The notes under the pieces are model-generated. The model did not search any database, was not told the DNA's origin, and saw only the letters and a program-made list of their open reading frames with translations. DNA of 34,592 bases from Lachnospiraceae bacterium (GTDB lineage: Bacteria > Bacillota > Clostridia > Lachnospirales > Lachnospiraceae). Every line of letters starts with the position of its first letter. The first letter of the stretch is position 1. This document shows positions 8,490-16,483 of the stretch, piece by piece. The stretch spans positions 1 through 34,592 of the forward strand of contig JAJPXU010000031.1 in NCBI GenBank assembly GCA_021205305.1, in the 5' to 3' direction. The translations under genes were made by a program, and so were the position numbers.

Positions 8490-9212
8490 ATGTATAAAGA
8501 AGTTGCGCAGGAATTGCTTTCATTTATAAAAAGTTCGCCGACACCCTTCCATGCCGTTTGGAATATCAGTGGTATATTGGAGAAAGAAGGGTTTGAAAGG
8601 CTGAGAGAGGGCTCTGTGTGGGACATAAGACCGGGCGGAAAGTATTATGTGACAAGAAATGGCTCCAGCATCCTGGCATTTAAGACCGGGACGCAGCTGG
8701 AGAATTACAGTTGCCATATTACAGCATCCCACAGCGATTCGCCGACCTTTAAATTAAAAGAGAATGCCCAGATGGATGTCAGAGGGAAATACACGGTTCT
8801 GGATACGGAAGGCTACGGAGGGATGCTTTGCTCTACCTGGCTCGACAGACCGCTTTCCCTGGCCGGAAGAGTGATCGTAAAAGAAGGGAACACTCTGGTA
8901 TCCAGACTCCTGGATATTGACCGGGATCTTCTGATGATTCCGAGTCTGGCCATCCACATGAACCGGGAAGTGAATGAAAAACAGTCGCTGAATAAGCAGA
9001 AGGATATGCTGCCAGTCTACAGCGGGAGAAAAATGGATGCGGATGCGTTAAAGAACCTGGTGGCAGATGAACTTGGAGTGGAAGCGGAGCAGATATACGG
9101 GACAGATCTATACCTGTATAACCGGGCAGCCGAAGCCTTCTACAACAGCCATATCAGCGAGACAGATGCAGGCGTCTATGAGATAAAAGATGGTGTACAG
9201 AAAAATGGATAG
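8490..9212 (+). pseudogene. Truncated M18 aminopeptidase (C-terminal half missing)
   Basis: ATG with an AGGGAGGA site. The first ~210 residues fit M18 aspartyl-type aminopeptidases: SFIKSSPTPFHAV at the start, the metal-binding HSDSP motif near residue 82, and GGMLCSTWLDRPLSLAGRV. Family members run to about 430-460 aa, but this frame stops after 240. Homology appears to end near LYLYNR, after which an unrelated tail of about 28 residues (AAEAFYNSHISETDAGVYE) leads to the TAG. The later metal ligands (the LDD and EE motifs) are therefore absent and activity is unlikely. The abrupt join suggests a deletion that fused the 5' half to other sequence. It lies 43 bases after the esterase gene. Confidence 0.8.
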
Positions 9213-9290
9213 AAATGATTTACCGTGAATTTATCTTTATGATAGAATTTTTGGTAAATAAAGAATCAAAAAGACGAATGGAGAGGGAAT

Positions 9291-11942
9291 ATGGGCGATA
9301 TTGGCAGATGGATTACCAATCAGACGGCCGCGCCTTTTTATGCACGCCGTCTGTTCGTGCTGAATAAAAAGGTGAAAAAAGCGGAGGCGAAGGTCTGCGG
9401 GCTGGGGCAGTTCCTGCTCTGGGTAAATGGTCGGAAAGTCGGAGACCATGAGCTGGATCCCGGATGGACGGATTATAAAAAACTGATCGAATATGTGGTA
9501 TTTGACGTGACGGATTACCTGCATACCGGGGAGAACGTGATCGGCGCGGAGGTCGGAAATGGCTGGTTTATCAAGATGGATGAGCACTACACGTTTTCCT
9601 TCCCGCCTTTTATGCCGCCAAACCCGAATCCTTACCAGCCTTACGGAAAGTCGCTGATGCTGGCGGCGGAGCTGAATCTTATGTTTGAGGACGGCACCCG
9701 GATGTGTCTGCATGCGGACGAGGACTGGCGTGTGCGAAAGCACCCGGTCGTGATGAGCAATGTGTATGGCTCTGAGACGATGGATGGGCGGCTCGTGCCA
9801 GGTAATGGAAATGCCCCCTCACAAATGTTCGGCGGCAGCTTGGAGCCGCCAATAGAATCGCTTCGCGATGGGGCGGCTCCGGCTTGGTGTACCGCAGATT
9901 TTGACGCTTCCGGATGGGAGCGGGCGTCTTATGTGCCGGAGCAGGAAGCACCGACCGGAGGTGCTTCCTTTAAAGAAATGATTCCCCAGGAGCATCCGCC
10001 TGTGAAGGTGATTCACAGCTATGAGGGAGTTTATCTGGGAGAAGTAAATGGCCGGAAAATTTACGATTTCGGGCAGAATCTGTCCGGACTTCTGGAATTC
10101 GAAGTAAGGGGGCACGCCGGAGATATTGTGAATGTTTATCCGGCGGAAAAGCTGGCCGCGGACGGCGATGTGGACCAGATGGCGAAAAACTGGATGAATC
10201 TGGACAGCTGCGAGACGTATATTCTGGGAGCAGGGCATGACGGTGAGTGGGAGCGGTTCCGGATGAAATTCACCTATTTTGCGGGGAGGTATGTGGCGGT
10301 TGAGATGATTCCGGGCGGTGCGCAGATACTTTCCAGTGCTGCGCAGGCACAAGATGAGTCGATTTCCGGAGTTGCGCAAACGCAAGGCGAGACGATTATC
10401 GGAGCGGCTGAGGCGCAAAACGAGATAATTTCCGGTGCGGCACAGGGCAGAATCGAAATTCGTCATCTGGTGGCACACGCGCTTACCAGCGCATGGAAGA
10501 CGGATGGCTCATTTACCTGCGACGACGAACGATACAACAAGATCTATGACATGATTGAAAAAACGGTGGAAGCAAACATGACAGCAGGTGTTCATACCGA
10601 CTGTCCGACGATCGAGCGGTTTGCCTGGCAGGAGCCGAACCATCTGATGGCTCCATCGATCATGTTTATGAAGGACGGGCGCCTTCTGTGGGAGAAATTT
10701 TTGCTGGATATGCGCGTCGGGCAGCACACGGCTGACGACTGGTTCCATGATATGCAGGGCGGGCGCTACTATCCGGGAGACGGCCTGATGCCCGCGCAAT
10801 GTCCCTGCTATATTCCGAATGTGCTTCCGGTGCCGGGTATGGGGAGCTTTTATGACATCATCGCCTGGGGGAGCACCAGCATTCTGGGCACTTACTGGCA
10901 TTATCAGTTTTACGGTGATCCGAAAATCATAGAAGAAAATTACGACGCGGGAATGCGTTATCTGAATCATCTGAAGACCAGGGTCACGGAGGATGGCTTT
11001 ATCAATCATGGTCTTGGCGACTGGGGCAATCCGCGCAATGACCTTGTGAAGGAAAATGTGGAGACAGCCTTTTTATACGCGGACGTGATGACGCTGGCTT
11101 ATTTTGCGGAGGTGCTGGAAAAAGCGGAGTCTTCCGCTGCTCTGGGTCAGAGTACAGGTCAGGAACGTCAACAGAACGGCTTCGCCATAGGACGATCTTT
11201 CGCGGAGGACCGCGAGGAGCTTCTCGCCTATGGCCAGAAAATCCGGGACAATTATAACGAAAAGCTTCTGGTCTGGAATGAGGAACAGGGTTTCTGGTGC
11301 TACCGGGCCTGGGATCATCCGGATGAGCTGTTTATGACTCAGGCAGCTGAGGCGCTCCCACTTTACTGGGGACTGGTGCCGGAAGACAAAGAAGCTGATG
11401 TCGCGCGTGCTTTGGGCTATGTGCTGGAGCGGGACGGTGCGTTTATCAGCTGTGAGGTGGGGCTGCCCTATGTGATTCAGTCTGCCCGGAAATATGGGAT
11501 GAATGAGCGGATCAGCCGACTGATATTGAAAAAAGAGCATCCGAGCTATTATGCCTTTATTCTGGATGGAGAGACGACTCTGGGGGAATATTGGGAGACA
11601 AATCCGCGCAGCCACTGCCATGACATGATGGGCCACATCATTGAATGGTATTACAATGGCATTGCGGGTATTCTCTGTGAAGAACCGGGATTTGCCAGGG
11701 TTACCATCCGGCCGTATCTGCCGGAAAGTATGCACACCTTCACATGCAGCTATCAGTCGGTGAAGGGGCTGATCCGGGTGAATGTGACCAGAAAGGGAAA
11801 AGAAATCCTGCTGAATGTGACCGTACCGGAGCAGATCGAGTATGCAATTGACGTCAGCAATCTGGAAAAGGATGGAAATAGAGTAGAGATAAAACTGGAA
11901 CGAAGAGGAGAGAAAAAAGATGCCGATCGGTGTACTTGTTGA
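9291..11942 (+). CDS. GH78-type alpha-L-rhamnosidase (divergent subgroup)
   Basis: ATG with GGAGAGGG; 883 aa; no signal peptide, so probably intracellular. It begins with the beta-sandwich carbohydrate-binding fold (FYARRLFVLNKKVKKAEAKV, then LWVNGRKVGDHELDPGWTDY), followed by a Bac_rhamnosid domain and an (alpha/alpha)6 barrel. Barrel motifs include HTDCPTIERFAWQEPNHLM near residue 435 and GETTLGEYWE near 760. The canonical DCPQRDERLGWTGD of its neighbour is replaced, which marks a different GH78 subgroup. It would release L-rhamnose from pectic or other rhamnosides. Two oddities stand out: a palindromic repeat inserted in-frame (residues about 175-197) and an 11-residue tandem repeat (about 348-391). 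The truncated DUF554 gene overlaps its 3' end. The family is secure; retained activity is not certain. Confidence 0.88.
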   Translation: MGDIGRWITNQTAAPFYARRLFVLNKKVKKAEAKVCGLGQFLLWVNGRKVGDHELDPGWTDYKKLIEYVVFDVTDYLHTGENVIGAEVGNGWFIKMDEHYTFSFPPFMPPNPNPYQPYGKSLMLAAELNLMFEDGTRMCLHADEDWRVRKHPVVMSNVYGSETMDGRLVPGNGNAPSQMFGGSLEPPIESLRDGAAPAWCTADFDASGWERASYVPEQEAPTGGASFKEMIPQEHPPVKVIHSYEGVYLGEVNGRKIYDFGQNLSGLLEFEVRGHAGDIVNVYPAEKLAADGDVDQMAKNWMNLDSCETYILGAGHDGEWERFRMKFTYFAGRYVAVEMIPGGAQILSSAAQAQDESISGVAQTQGETIIGAAEAQNEIISGAAQGRIEIRHLVAHALTSAWKTDGSFTCDDERYNKIYDMIEKTVEANMTAGVHTDCPTIERFAWQEPNHLMAPSIMFMKDGRLLWEKFLLDMRVGQHTADDWFHDMQGGRYYPGDGLMPAQCPCYIPNVLPVPGMGSFYDIIAWGSTSILGTYWHYQFYGDPKIIEENYDAGMRYLNHLKTRVTEDGFINHGLGDWGNPRNDLVKENVETAFLYADVMTLAYFAEVLEKAESSAALGQSTGQERQQNGFAIGRSFAEDREELLAYGQKIRDNYNEKLLVWNEEQGFWCYRAWDHPDELFMTQAAEALPLYWGLVPEDKEADVARALGYVLERDGAFISCEVGLPYVIQSARKYGMNERISRLILKKEHPSYYAFILDGETTLGEYWETNPRSHCHDMMGHIIEWYYNGIAGILCEEPGFARVTIRPYLPESMHTFTCSYQSVKGLIRVNVTRKGKEILLNVTVPEQIEYAIDVSNLEKDGNRVEIKLERRGEKKDADRCTC
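9813..9880 (+). repeat. Palindromic repeat family A, copy 1, in-frame inside GH78
   Basis: GGAGCCGCC (9842-9850) pairs perfectly with GGCGGCTCC (9872-9880), enclosing the core ATCGC-TTC-GCGAT. The 30 bases upstream (GCCCCCTCAC, then GTTCGGCGGCAG) match the copy at 12110. Here it is translated without a stop or frameshift, as roughly APSQMFGGSLEPPIESLRDG, in a region between beta-sandwich elements. Confidence 0.8.
10332..10463 (+). repeat. 33-bp in-frame tandem repeat, about four units
   Basis: Four consecutive 33-base units encode SSAAQAQDESI, SGVAQTQGETI, IGAAEAQNEII and SGAAQGRIEIR. They sit in a linker before the catalytic barrel of the GH78 protein. The units are diverged but stay in frame, which suggests an expanded flexible Ala/Gln/Glu linker. 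Confidence 0.75.
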
Positions 11943-12150
11943 TACATTATCTATATTGTTTGGCGGATTAATTGGAGCTTTCGCGGGCAAATGGCTGACG
12001 GATGACTTCAGAGAGAATTTAAATATGATTTTTGGCTGCTGCTGCCTGGGAATGGGAATCAGTACGATTGTGCTGATGGAAAATATGCCGGCTGTGGCCC
12101 TGTTGGTGACGCCCCCTCACTTTCGTTCGGCGGCAGGTCGGAGCCGCTAA
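11920..12150 (+). pseudogene. DUF554 (YqgA-like) membrane protein gene, truncated at a repeat
   Basis: ATG inside the end of the GH78 gene, with a GAAGAGGAG site. The first ~60 residues match DUF554 membrane proteins well: MPIGVLVDTLSILFGGLIGA, then MIFGCCCLGMGISTIV and MENMPAVAL. Intact members are over 200 residues with several membrane spans. Here homology stops exactly where palindromic repeat family A begins, and the frame ends at residue 76 in repeat-derived sequence (TPPHFRSAAGRSR). No remainder of DUF554 is visible downstream. It is therefore a remnant, and the repeat is probably at or near the break point. Confidence 0.8.
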
Positions 12151-12205
12151 CAGAATCGCTTCGCGATGAGCGGCTCCTTGCAGATGGCTTTGACTGCTAA
12201 GTGAG
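12110..12205. repeat. Palindromic repeat family A, copy 2
   Basis: GGAGCCGCT (12140-12148) pairs with AGCGGCTCC (12169-12177) around the core ATCGC-TTC-GCGAT. An outer stem CTCACTT (12116-12122)/AAGTGAG (12199-12205) gives a nested structure of about 90 bases. Compared with copy 1, the inner end of the arm has changed from GCC/GGC to GCT/AGC, so pairing is preserved. Confidence 0.8.
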
Positions 12206-12452
12206 CGAAGATATGGAGAATTGCTTTGTATGACCTGGTCCAGTTGGGGGACGTGAGGCTACGCAGTTGGTCTGGCTGTGTCGGAAAGCGGGAAGATTTT
12301 TGTACTCCATTATCCGAATGACAAATATCTGGAGAGACCGTGTTTTATGAAATTAGTTGTGAAAGACGGAGAAGCTATTCTGGAAAGTACTGGTGAATGA
12401 GAATGCCGAAAAAACGTGGTTTTGCCTGAAAAATGACATATACCATACTCCC
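12206..12452. other. Gene-free stretch with a short coding-like remnant
   Basis: There is no intact gene between the family A repeat and the hairpin before the second GH78. A short open frame near 12312-12400 reads YPNDKYLERPCFMKLVVKDG and stops at a TGA. It looks like the C-terminal end of a lost protein, but I cannot assign it to a family. Confidence 0.35.
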
Positions 12453-12484
12453 CACAGACGCGTCGGAGCATGGGCGCGTCTGTG
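12453..12484. repeat. Perfect 10-bp hairpin upstream of the second GH78
   Basis: CACAGACGCG and CGCGTCTGTG pair perfectly around a 12-base loop, about 30 bases before the rhamnosidase start and just ahead of its ribosome binding site. It has no T-run. It could be a leader structure or another repeat of the palindromic kind. Confidence 0.6.
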
Positions 12485-12515
12485 AAAGGAAATCTTGGAA
12501 CGGAGGCCATATAAA

Positions 12516-15254
12516 ATGAAAATAGAAAAACTGAGAGTGAATCATCTTGAAAACCCGCTGGGTTTTGCGGTTTGTCCGCTGAGCTTTTCATGGATTGTGA
12601 CAGATGCTGACGGCAGCAGACAGCGGTGGGCGCGGATCCGCGTGGCGGAGAGCTGCCCATATCATGCTTCGATGGCAGAGGAGTCTTTTTGGGAGCAGGC
12701 AGAAATCCTTTTTGACAGCGGTGAGGACGCGGATGCGGACAGTATGGATTATCCGGTGTCTTTGGATTTAAGGCCGCGCACCGGATACCTGTGGGAAGTG
12801 ACAGTGATGGCTGATAATGGAGAGTCTGCTTCGGCAACGGGATGCTTTGAGACCGGAAAAATGGATGAGCCATGGAGCGGGCAGTGGATTTCCCCGAAAA
12901 TGGAAGAGAAATCGGAAAATGCTTCGCAGCAGGCGGAGGACGCAAATCAGGTGTCAACCATTCTTGCAAAAAAGTTCCTGGTGGATGAGCCGCTGGAAAT
13001 TTCATCAGGCGCGGCACGGCTTTACATCTGCGGGCTGGGCGTGTACGAGTGTTGGATCAATGGTGAGAAGGTGGGGGAGGAATATCTGGCTCCCGGCTAT
13101 CATTCTTATGATTTTCATTTACAGGCGCAGACTTATGACGTGGCGCCTTATCTGAAAGCAGGCGAGAATGAGATATGTATCTGGCTTGGAGAAGGCTGGT
13201 TCAAGGGACGCTTAGGCTTTGACGGGGGCTTTACGGATATCTACGGCGACCGGCTGTACGCGATTGCGGAATTGTATGTAAAAAATGAACAGGGCGAAAA
13301 ACTGGCGGTTCGGACAGATGATACCTGGGAGAGCCGGGTTTCTCCGATTACCTTTAATAATATCTACGATGGAGAGGTTTATGATGCAAGGAGAGAATCC
13401 TGGTCAGCCTCTTTGACGGAGAATCCGACAGGAAATCTCCTGGAGGACGATGAGAAAATACTGTCAGAGCCAGCAGGAATCTCTGGGTACGGAGCTGTCG
13501 AATTGGCCGCGCCGGAGCGCTGCGGCGCATTGACGGACCGCTATGGACTTCCGATTGTCAAAAAGGAATCTTTTGCTGTAAAAGAGATGATTCATACGCC
13601 GAAAGATGAGACAGTTCTGGATTTTGGACAGGAGATTACCGGCTGGGTAGAGATAGACTGTGATTTCCCGGAAGGAACAAAGATTACGCTCTCGGCCGGA
13701 GAAATTCTTCAGAATGACTGCTTTTATCGCGAAAACTTAAGAACCGCGAAGGCGGAATTTACTTATATCTCGAATGGAAAGAGAGCGCTGGCGAGGCCGC
13801 ATTTTACGTTCTATGGGTTCCGGTATATGAAGGTGGAATGCGATGTGTCTGTGAGGGCTGATCAGTTTACCGCATGGCACCTGCGCAGTGATTTTGACCA
13901 GATTGGTCAGATCGAGACAGGGAACGCGAAGGTAAATCAGCTGTTTTCCAACGCGCTCTGGGGACAGAAGGATAACTTTCTGGATGTTCCCACGGACTGC
14001 CCGCAGCGGGACGAGCGGCTGGGCTGGACCGGGGACGCACAGGTGTTCTCAGAAACGGCCTGCTACAATATGTATATGCCCGCCTTTTACCGAAAATATC
14101 TCTGGGATATGCGAGCGGAGCAGAGCATTCTGGGCGGTTCCGTGCCGAATGTGGTGCCGCGGCTGAAACAGGGGATGGTGGCGGAACATGGTTCCTGTCC
14201 ATGGGCAGATGCCGGAGTCATTATTCCCTGGAATGTGTATCAGCATTATGGAAGTAAGACCTTGCTGGCGGAGACCTATCCGGGCATGAAAGCCTGGGTG
14301 GACTGCCAGAGAAAACGGGAGGAGTCCATCGAGGGTCCGCATCTGGTAAAAGACGGTTTCCATTTTGCTGACTGGCTGGCACTGGATAATGAGCAGCCGG
14401 GGCCGTTCGGAGCCACAGATCCATTGTACATTGCCAGCGCCTACTATTATCGCTGTGCGGATATCGTGGCGCAGTCTGCGCAGATTCTCGGATATGAGGA
14501 AGCAGAAGAGTACCGAAATCTGGCTGAAGCGATCAAAAAAGCGATCCGAGAGAACTATTTTGATGACAATGGCCTTTGCAAATGCGAAACCCAGACCGGT
14601 TCAGCGATTGCGATTTGCTTTGGCCTGACAGATGCGCTGGATTGCGCAGGCAAAGCGGCAGGTGCTGCGTCAGAAGAGGTCGGTGAGAAATCGCAGCTGG
14701 ATGGAAAGACACGGGAAGGGGATGCACTGGAAGCGCGTGTGAAAGCGAACAACGATCATCTCAACACGGGTTTTGTTGGGACGACAATGCTTTGCCCGGC
14801 GCTGACCGCGACCGGCCATAATGACACAGCAGTGACGCTTCTGCTGAATGAAGATTTCCCGAGCTGGCTATACAGTGTCAATCTGGGAGCAACGACGATC
14901 TGGGAACGCTGGGATTCTGTGGGACCGGACGGAACGATAAGCGCAGAAGGCATGAACAGCCTGAACCATTACAGCTATGGAAGCATCGAAGCATGGATGT
15001 ATGGTTATGTGTGCGGCATTCGTCCGGCAGAACCTGGATTCCGGCGGGCGATACTGGAACCGCATCCGGGTCAGCGGTTGCACTTTGTAAAAGGGAAGCT
15101 GGAGACTCCGATGGGCCTTTATGAGAGCAGCTGGAGCTGCGATGAGAGCGGAAAGGTGACCTATACGTTTACTGTGCCTTTCGGAGCAGAAGCAGAGCTG
15201 CGGCTGCCAGATGGCAGGACGAAAGTGCTGACGGCAGGAAAATGGGTGTTTTAG
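12516..15254 (+). CDS. GH78 alpha-L-rhamnosidase (canonical type)
   Basis: The start is placed at the ATG at 12516, preceded by ACGGAGG; 912 aa; no signal peptide. Order of parts: an N-terminal fibronectin-like region (LGFAVCPLSFSWIV), a beta-sandwich (ARLYICGLGVYECWINGEKV, then APGYHSYDFHLQAQTYDV), a Bac_rhamnosid region ending near ETVLDFGQEITGWVEI, and the (alpha/alpha)6 catalytic barrel. The hallmark DCPQRDERLGWTGDA lies near residue 494 and TTIWERWDS near 790, both holding acidic catalytic residues of the family. The product would be L-rhamnose. A charged, low-complexity insertion near 711-745 (GKAAGAASEEVGEKS) interrupts the barrel. Together with the other GH78, the esterase and the beta-helix protein it suggests breakdown of imported pectic oligosaccharides. 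Confidence 0.93.
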   Translation: MKIEKLRVNHLENPLGFAVCPLSFSWIVTDADGSRQRWARIRVAESCPYHASMAEESFWEQAEILFDSGEDADADSMDYPVSLDLRPRTGYLWEVTVMADNGESASATGCFETGKMDEPWSGQWISPKMEEKSENASQQAEDANQVSTILAKKFLVDEPLEISSGAARLYICGLGVYECWINGEKVGEEYLAPGYHSYDFHLQAQTYDVAPYLKAGENEICIWLGEGWFKGRLGFDGGFTDIYGDRLYAIAELYVKNEQGEKLAVRTDDTWESRVSPITFNNIYDGEVYDARRESWSASLTENPTGNLLEDDEKILSEPAGISGYGAVELAAPERCGALTDRYGLPIVKKESFAVKEMIHTPKDETVLDFGQEITGWVEIDCDFPEGTKITLSAGEILQNDCFYRENLRTAKAEFTYISNGKRALARPHFTFYGFRYMKVECDVSVRADQFTAWHLRSDFDQIGQIETGNAKVNQLFSNALWGQKDNFLDVPTDCPQRDERLGWTGDAQVFSETACYNMYMPAFYRKYLWDMRAEQSILGGSVPNVVPRLKQGMVAEHGSCPWADAGVIIPWNVYQHYGSKTLLAETYPGMKAWVDCQRKREESIEGPHLVKDGFHFADWLALDNEQPGPFGATDPLYIASAYYYRCADIVAQSAQILGYEEAEEYRNLAEAIKKAIRENYFDDNGLCKCETQTGSAIAICFGLTDALDCAGKAAGAASEEVGEKSQLDGKTREGDALEARVKANNDHLNTGFVGTTMLCPALTATGHNDTAVTLLLNEDFPSWLYSVNLGATTIWERWDSVGPDGTISAEGMNSLNHYSYGSIEAWMYGYVCGIRPAEPGFRRAILEPHPGQRLHFVKGKLETPMGLYESSWSCDESGKVTYTFTVPFGAEAELRLPDGRTKVLTAGKWVF

Positions 15255-15292
15255 CAGAGCAACATTATACAGTAAAATAAGTCGTTTTTTTG

Positions 15293-15329
15293 AAAAAATA
15301 TTCTCTGGTATCTGCCAGAGATATTTTTT
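15293..15329. terminator. Strong bidirectional terminator after the second GH78
   Basis: AAAAAATAT(T)CTCTGG pairs with CCAGAGATATTTTTT around a six-base loop. An A-run on one side and a T-run on the other allow termination in both directions. Confidence 0.85.
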
Positions 15330-15385
15330 ATACTATCAAAATCAGAAAGATATCAGAAACAAGAAAAAGAAGGGAAATGATAAAC

Positions 15386-16216
15386 ATGGATAAAAATACT
15401 ATTGAGACAAAAATTCAGGATCTTCTCGCGAAAATGACGCTGGAAGAAAAGGTGGGGCAGCTGTAGCAGTGCGGCCCGTCTCTGGTCGGCTCCTTTAATG
15501 GAATTGGCGATGCGGCGACTGCGAACCGTCTGTAGAAAATCGCGGTGGAGGAGACAAGACTGGGGATTCCGCTGATTTATGGCTATGACGTAATCCATGG
15601 CTTTCGCACGGTGACGCCGATCCCGCTGGCGGAGAGCTGCGCGTGGGAGCCGGAGCTTTGGGAGCGCACCGGCCGTCTGGCGGCGCAGGAAGCGACGGCC
15701 GCAGGAGTGCATCTGACTTTCGCGCCGATGGTGGATGTGGCGAAGGATGCACGCTGGGGACGTGTCAGTGAGGGTGCGGGAGAGGATGTCCTGCTGAACG
15801 GTGACTATGGCTCGGCCAAGGTAAAAGGCTTTCAGGGTGACGATCTGACAAAAGAGGACGCAATGGCGGCCTGTGTGAAGCATTTCGCGGCTTACGGTGC
15901 GGGAGAGGCCGGCAGAGATTACAATCGGGTCGATATGTCCCTGCAAAAGCTGTGGGACGAGTATCTGCCTTCCTATAAGGCCTGTATCGATGCGGGGGCG
16001 CGCGCGGTCATGCCTGCGTTTAATGATATCAATGGCGTACCCTGTTCGGCAAACGAATGGCTGCTGCGTGATGTTCTGCGCAAAGAATGGGGCTTTGACG
16101 GCATGACGATCAGCGACGCTAACGCAATTGCGGAATGTGTACAAGGGGTTACTTATGTTTATACCAGGGAAGGGTACGCTTTGCGAGCTTTGCTGACGAC
16201 CATACCTGCTGCATGA
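15386..16216 (+). pseudogene. GH3 beta-glucosidase remnant with two in-frame amber codons
   Basis: It starts at an ATG behind AGAAGGGAAATG (MDKNTIETKIQDLLAKMTLEE). The frame is GH3: KVGQL, then IPLIYGYDVIHGFRTV, APMVDVAKDARWGRVSEGAGED and the catalytic loop GFDGMTISDANAIAECV. It is interrupted by TAG at 15464 and 15533, each after a CTG codon, and the segment between them is shorter than in family members. Homology ends just after the catalytic aspartate, near 16140. The remaining ~25 residues are unrelated, and about 500 residues of a normal GH3 are missing. It is non-functional as a beta-glucosidase and is a relic of the adjoining glycan locus. Confidence 0.85.
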
Positions 16217-16323
16217 AGGCGTCCATTGAACTGCTCAATTCAGCCAGGGCGACGCCAGATGGGAAAATATTGACCTTTGGCCATGTCACGTCCTTCATGC
16301 GTGACATGGCTTATCTTGATTAG
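16135..16323 (+). pseudogene. Unrecognised gene tail fused behind the GH3 remnant
   Basis: An open frame crosses the GH3 break point and ends MKASIELLNSARATPDGKIL, then TFGHVTSFMRDMAYLD before TAG. The part from about 16200 looks like the natural C-terminus of some protein, because a good start region for another gene follows within 20 bases. I cannot assign the family; it could also be chance. Confidence 0.25.
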
Positions 16324-16342
16324 ATGAGAGGTGTAGAAGATT

Positions 16343-16426
16343 ATGAGAACACAAAAATGGAACGAAGACTGGATGTTCCTGTTGACGTCCTTTGACCGGT
16401 GTGATAGGATAAAAAATAATTACTAA
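16343..16426 (+). pseudogene. Possible 5' stub of a GH2-type glycosidase
   Basis: ATG with a GAGAGG site ten bases upstream; 27 codons. The first residues, MRTQKWNEDWMF, resemble the conserved start of clostridial GH2 beta-galactosidase/glucuronidase proteins as I remember them. After that the frame runs into the promoter and repeats of the ATPase gene and stops. It would be another deletion scar in the sugar locus; recognition rests on about a dozen residues. Confidence 0.3.
16392..16420 (+). promoter_or_regulatory. Candidate promoter for the ATPase gene
   Basis: TTGACC is followed after 17 bases by AATAAT. The -10 end overlaps the first unit of a 15-bp repeat, so a protein binding the repeats could block it. 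Confidence 0.4.
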
Positions 16427-16473
16427 TCGTATAATTAGTAATTGGACAATTAGTAATTACTTAATTAATAAGG
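16418..16473 (+). repeat. 15-bp tandem repeat (iteron-like) before the ATPase
   Basis: Units begin at exactly 15-base spacing: AATTACTAATC at 16418, AATTAGTAATT at 16433, AATTAGTAATT at 16448, and a degenerate AATTAATAAGG at 16463. Each core is nearly self-complementary, so each could be a dimer site. The array lies between the candidate -10 and the start codon. Confidence 0.7.
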
Positions 16474-16483
16474 AGATAGAGGT

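Noticed and set aside
15464-15535. Amber codons read as an amino acid (recoding, e.g. pyrrolysine)
   Set aside because: The same gene has lost its 3' half, and other frames here (second GH78, M18 remnant) end in TAG. Plain decay is simpler.
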